A stretch of DNA of 64,000 bases from Plectrocnemia conspersa (Eukaryota > Arthropoda > Insecta > Trichoptera > Polycentropodidae): the NCBI GenBank assembly GCA_009617715.1, contig VTFK01000146.1, forward strand, positions 744,001 to 808,000, in the 5' to 3' direction. Both the position numbers and the translations under genes were made by a program. This document shows, piece by piece, positions 59,611 through 64,000 of this stretch; position 1 is the stretch's first letter; each line of letters begins with the position of its first letter. The notes beneath the pieces were generated by a model. It was not told where the DNA came from, made no database searches, and was given only the letters and a program-made list of their open reading frames with translations.

Positions 59611-60150
59611 TTGATAAAACAGAACTATATTAAATTATTATAAATAGCTTATTAGCTCTAGAATATCACGAGAATAATATTTATTGAAAACGATGAATTT
59701 GATCAATCAATATCAATCGTCCTCTGATGTATACTTCTTATCTACATACTACAATAATATACAGCGTATACGTATACATTAAAATAGTGCATATGTATAT
59801 GTATTTAAGCAGACTGTTATATACTTCGTATTAGATTTAAAAAAACAAACATATCAATGGATAGTAAATATAAACTTTTTTTTTAAAAATGCCCCTGATT
59901 TTAATTATCCATCAGTGATTCGTGTAATTTATAACACTTTAATGCAAGATCTGTGAGAGCAAATCTAGAAAATATTTCTGAGATAATTTCTATATGTATT
60001 AGTTTACAACGAAGAGTACATAAACAATATCGTATGCAGGTTTATTTAAAAGTATCTTTTATAGAACGAGTTAATTATAACTGTTTAAAATTGTTTAAAA
60101 TAACTATATTTCTATCTAAATCTCAACAGTTTTAACAGCAGCTATAACAA
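59611..60150. other. AT-rich spacer
   Basis: No feature seen. Confidence 0.6.
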
Positions 60151-60590
60151 AAGATCACTACACGAGTTCGTTCTAATTTTAAGACGCGTTTACTGCTCCA
60201 CTTTGACGCGCTTTGATAATTTGTAGAGATACCAGCGATCGTACAACTTTAATAGGCACCACCCCGTTTATTGTATGGGGTGTTGGCACATTCGCAGCCA
60301 TGATTTACGGCCACAAATGAAAATTGCCCGAGATCAGTAGTGTAAAGATGGCGGGATTTTTTCTCCGGGAAGAGAAGTTACGACCGCGGGGGTGGGTTTA
60401 GGATACGCCGGGATATATAAAGCATTATTCGTTACGGGGTGTTATCGCCACGTTTAAAATCGTAAACCGGGATTAAGAGGGAGAGACGCCAATCAAACGA
60501 AGGATTTGATTAATGAGAAAGCAGGCGTCGAAATCCAGGCAGGATTTGTGACAAATACCGCTGGAGCAAATGTACTTATAAAGCTTGTCA
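60151..60590. promoter_or_regulatory. GC-elevated island with developmental-type sites
   Basis: Contains GTTTATTGTATGG and GATTTACGGCCAC (AbdB/Caudal-type words near 60266 and 60302), CGGGATTAAG (Otd/Bicoid-type GGATTA near 60469), and G-rich runs. No coding frame. Likely enhancer. Confidence 0.4.
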
Positions 60591-61840
60591 AAATGTTGAA
60601 GTATAAGATTTTAAAATGTAATGAAAATGCTGTTTTAAAATTCTAAGTATTAAATAACGTCCAAACATTTCCATCTCAGATCTGAGTTCATTTTGAAAAT
60701 TAATTTTTGATGACCGTTTGCCTGTCAGAATTGGAAAGTGTCATGTCGTGTTGTTTTCCAGACACATTTATTACATAGTTGAAAATAAATTAAGTAGAAA
60801 GATTTCCACTTCGTTAAATGCATTCAAGGTGAAGTGAAAATTCTCACTAAATTAAATAAAGCTAAAAAACTAATACTAATTTATCTATATATAAAATAGT
60901 ATCAGTTTAGCTTTAGATTTAGCGATACTAAATATTTTGAAGTCTCCAACATGTTATGCTATTGAAATTAAAAAATGACTGAGAGGTAAAACAAAGTTAT
61001 TTTCAGAATAAAATTATATTTTCGTGTTTATTAAATAGTTCATTTTAATATTTACTAAATACTTAATTATAATATTTACCAAATAATTTATTCTAATTGC
61101 GAAAAAAAAATTACGCAAAGATTATATGGTTTTTGCAAACTTTATTTAAAACATCAGTCGCTATTTTATTTTTTTAACGTGATTTTGTATTTTAAGAAAT
61201 TATCCATTTTAATCATAATTTCTGTAAAAATCAATTTTTTTTTAGTTATAAATGTTTTTTTTAAAATCAAAATTTATTAGAATGCATTTTTTAAATTCAA
61301 AGTGAATAACAGTTTTTATGTTTAATTAGCCTAAAATATTTAAACATTAAAAGAAAATGGAGAAGTAATATTTTTTACTTTTGGACTCAAGAACTAATCT
61401 AATATGTTATCGAATAAGCATTTTAGATTAAGGTGCGGTACCTTCTGTTATTTCATAAAAAACATAAATGTTCAGCAAAATAATCAGTGTTATTTTTTAT
61501 TTAATTGCGTCGTATATGTTAACATTTATATCAGATAGATAAGCAAGATATTAAATAAATACTTTGAATTCAATAACATATTTTTATATTTTAAATTTTT
61601 ATTTTTACTATCACAAAAATATTGTAAGACAGGGCATTTTATCACTGCCTTTATTTAGCACTGTTTTTAAAGGTGCGGCTGAGATCTGATATAATTTATC
61701 GTTCATACAGTAACATATTTTTGTGTTGATTTCCACAGGTAAAATCAAATATTTTCAACTAACTATATAAAAATAATTCATAAAAATTTTGTATACCAAA
61801 TATCGTAAGCCAAGCGATATAAGAAGAATGAAAAATTATG
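60591..61840. other. AT-rich desert
   Basis: AGGTGCGG occurs at about 61431 and 61671, the only repeated word I noticed. Confidence 0.55.
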
Positions 61841-62220
61841 CTACATATAGCATAAAAAAGTTAGCAAACTCTCGTTTTGAAATTTGGCGACCACAACCGA
61901 TTAGAGATTACTTTCTCGACGATATATTTTATTCTGGAATAAAAATATAATTATTTATATACATAGAGATCGTAAAAAGTCATCAGAAATTTCATTCAAG
62001 CGCGAAAAATGCAATAAAACATATCTTAAACTGGTATTATTCTCGCCACGTCTGATTTTAAATCGCAGATGACCGAAATTTAATATTTAATTTTTTTTTA
62101 TTAACCAAGCCACTGATAAAATAATTTTATTGATGTAACTCTGTGCTGCGCGAAAATCACGCGGCACAAAATGACCCGCTGATAAAGTGTTGAATAAATT
62201 ATGTTTCAGATTTTAGTCTA
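61841..62220. other. Weakly GC-elevated block
   Basis: Short CpG patches at 61860-61925 and 62140-62180. No frame. Confidence 0.3.
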
Positions 62221-62419
62221 ATATTGTAAAGTGACAATATTAGGAGATTCAATTAATGAACTAAAAAGAATCAATAATTTTCAGTAGTTTATTTTCAGTA
62301 TCTCCAATGTTTTCTCTACTACTTTTTATAATATATATTTTAGGTAAAAAATAATTTTGATAAATAATATTCTATTCAGTCTTTTTTATAAAAATTATAA
62401 TACCTATTTTTTTAAATGG

Positions 62420-62720
62420 ATTTCATACCAAGTACCAAGTTTCATGGTTGTCATATTGCCGCAGTAACCAGAGAACAATTTGTGTACTGGATCATAAAGA
62501 CGAATGCTTAGTTTAGAGCCATGCGATACCTACTCACTATAAACCTGTTTATTGGCTGCGGCATCAAATCGAAATGGACCATTGTCAATTTGAAGAGACG
62601 TGGCTCTAAACGCGATAGTTAGACGTTTCGAGGCTTTGAATGGTTTCAAGTTTTACAGTTTAACCGTTGCGCGTTTTACGAGTAGGCGCCTGCTAAAATT
62701 TGATAACGAATTCAGGCGGG
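62420..62720. promoter_or_regulatory. GC-elevated island with spaced inverted repeat
   Basis: GTTTAGAGCCA (62511-62521) recurs inverted at 62601-62611, 79 bp apart. The block between them has normal GC and no frame. Could be regulatory or a foldable RNA. Confidence 0.35.
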
Positions 62721-62985
62721 TTATATAATTGCTTTATATGTTATACGTTTAATGATAGGGTAATAAACAATTAATTAAAAATATATTGTACACTTTAAAT
62801 ATTATCTGTATTTTTTACATAGTATGACTCAATAATATAAACTACTTACATTCTCAATAATAGTGAAGATTACTCCCTCTCGTGTGCCATAGTTACTTTT
62901 ATAAAGGTTCAGATAACCGTGTATACCCTCCGCAGACAAAGTTAATGAGACGAACGTAGCCGAAAAGGGTTACAGCAGTCAGATA
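62721..62985. other. AT-rich spacer
   Basis: No feature seen. Confidence 0.5.
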
Positions 62986-63002
62986 AGGGTTAAACTAACC
63001 CT
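62986..63002. repeat. Short palindrome AGGGTTA/TAACCCT
   Basis: AGGGTTAAACTAACCCT pairs over 7 bp with a 3-nt loop. Telomere-like words, but only one copy. Confidence 0.7.
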
Positions 63003-63046
63003 AAACTTCCCCACTTGCGACATTAGTCAAGAGAGGCAAATAGGTG

Positions 63047-63078
63047 AGCTGCGTTTTATCACACAATAAAACGCAGCT
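63047..63078. repeat. Hairpin, perfect 13-bp arms, 6-nt loop
   Basis: AGCTGCGTTTTAT and ATAAAACGCAGCT pair around CACACA. The arms contain five G/C pairs, unusual for AT-rich DNA. The shape resembles a bidirectional terminator or a small structured RNA, but no gene borders it. Confidence 0.9.
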
Positions 63079-63940
63079 GCTTAAACGGTTGTAACAGTGA
63101 TGCTGTACTACAAAATCACGATTATGTAACTCACACCTTATGCATATAAAAATATTATTATGTATCAGGGATATCTAACACATCGATCTGAATTTTTTTC
63201 ATTAAAATCAGTTGCTGAAATTTGATCAATCAGACGTTATCATTTAAGAAAGAATGAGATGCATTTAATGATCTGAATGTTAAATGCTTCAGGGGTAAAT
63301 ACAATTTTTATCATTATATAATACATATATTCATAGATAGTGATCCTAAGACCGAAAACTAATTTTACAAATGAAAATTAAAAACACTAGAAAAAATTAT
63401 GTACAAAGGTGTTTAGATTTACAATAAACTACCTAGAAAAATATTAAAAATATCAAAGCAGATCAATTTATAAAATAATGCTCGTTTAAATTTAAATTAA
63501 AAATGCTGTTTATAAACTTATATTATATCAACTATATATATAGTATGGATAATATGGAAAGTTGTATACTGTAATTTTCATTTCAAGCCCGTAATTAATT
63601 AATAAAACAATTAATCCATAAAATTAATATATAGAATAAAATAGTTATTTTTAAAACTTGTATAGGGTTAACCCGTTTAATTTATTTTTAATATTGAATT
63701 ATTTTGCCTAACCACGTGACGTCACAATTTTGTTATCATGTAAAAATACTAGGTAGTTTAATATAATACTTATTCATATAATTTACTGTAACATATATAC
63801 TGATAAGTTATATTTTTTAAGCTTTTATTAAGATTGTGTTATTAATATGAAATTGTTTTTACAAGAAAAATATTAACAGTACCTATCCGGAATATTAGTT
63901 TTCGATGTGATAAATGGCAATTCATAATCATTTGGCTATA
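63079..63940. other. AT-rich spacer
   Basis: No feature seen. Confidence 0.6.
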
Positions 63941-63946
63941 TTTGTG

Positions 63947-63994
63947 TAGTTTAAAAGACCAAATTGACTTATGTCAATTTGGTCTTTTAAACTA
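63947..63994. repeat. Hairpin, perfect 22-bp arms, 4-nt loop
   Basis: Arm 63947-63968 (TAGTTTAAAAGACCAAATTG and two more bases) pairs without mismatch with 63973-63994. It lies at the window edge; both arms are complete. Confidence 0.95.
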
Positions 63995-64000
63995 TAAAAT

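Noticed and set aside
62986..63002. Telomeric repeat remnant
   Set aside because: Only one AGGGTTA/TAACCCT pair, no tandem copies.

Overview
The window looks like AT-rich nuclear DNA from an arthropod, most likely an insect. Supporting this: it has eukaryotic splice signals and TATA/Inr promoter signals, non-LTR (Jockey-like) reverse transcriptase debris, and short non-autonomous DNA transposons of hAT, pogo/Tigger and piggyBac type. There is no bacterial gene packing, no rRNA and no convincing tRNA. I could not identify the species. No complete protein-coding gene could be recognised, and the longest reading frame is about 120 codons of low-complexity sequence. The window is best read as a gene desert or the inside of one or more very large introns.

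The layout alternates. Long, very AT-rich stretches with almost no structure (for example 771-1350, 3861-5550, 8621-9440, 24600-26150, 31911-34160, 35861-39300, 41181-42350, 50021-52030, 60591-61840) are broken by roughly thirty islands of 150-900 bp with much higher GC and CpG. Many islands carry recognisable binding-site words: nuclear-receptor half sites (500-710, 58086-58121), forkhead sites (12117), E-boxes (26226-26326), homeodomain palindromes (46941), a GGGGGCG cluster (15396-15504) and GA-rich promoter/PRE-like sequence (3660-3780, 31090-31200). This is the usual look of conserved non-coding regulatory DNA around a developmental gene, but conservation was not tested. A few islands could instead hold short exons: 44336-44523 (+), 55791-55828 (+), 57815-57930 (-), 31611 onward (+) and 46339-46551 (-). 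The clearest core promoter is a TATA box with an Inr 31 bp downstream at 22317-22350 (+).

Mobile DNA is small and mostly dead. It includes a hAT MITE with a perfect 8-bp target duplication (23929-24187), a broken Jockey-type RT fragment (23706-23897), Tigger/pogo MITEs (43477-43770, 52904-53355; single ends at 30232 and 39791), a piggyBac-like MITE with TTAA at both sides (45346-45549) plus three related single ends, two long-TIR elements (1351-1575, 13918-14523), a two-copy dispersed repeat (19330 and 20921) and four tRNA-B-box SINE traces.

Two further patterns stand out: an unusually rich set of near-perfect inverted repeats with 13-31 bp arms (6646, 7497, 13064, 13143, 43284, 47915, 63047, 63947 and others), and a degenerate three-unit tandem array (27990-28985) that keeps a GC-richer core while the rest of each unit decays.
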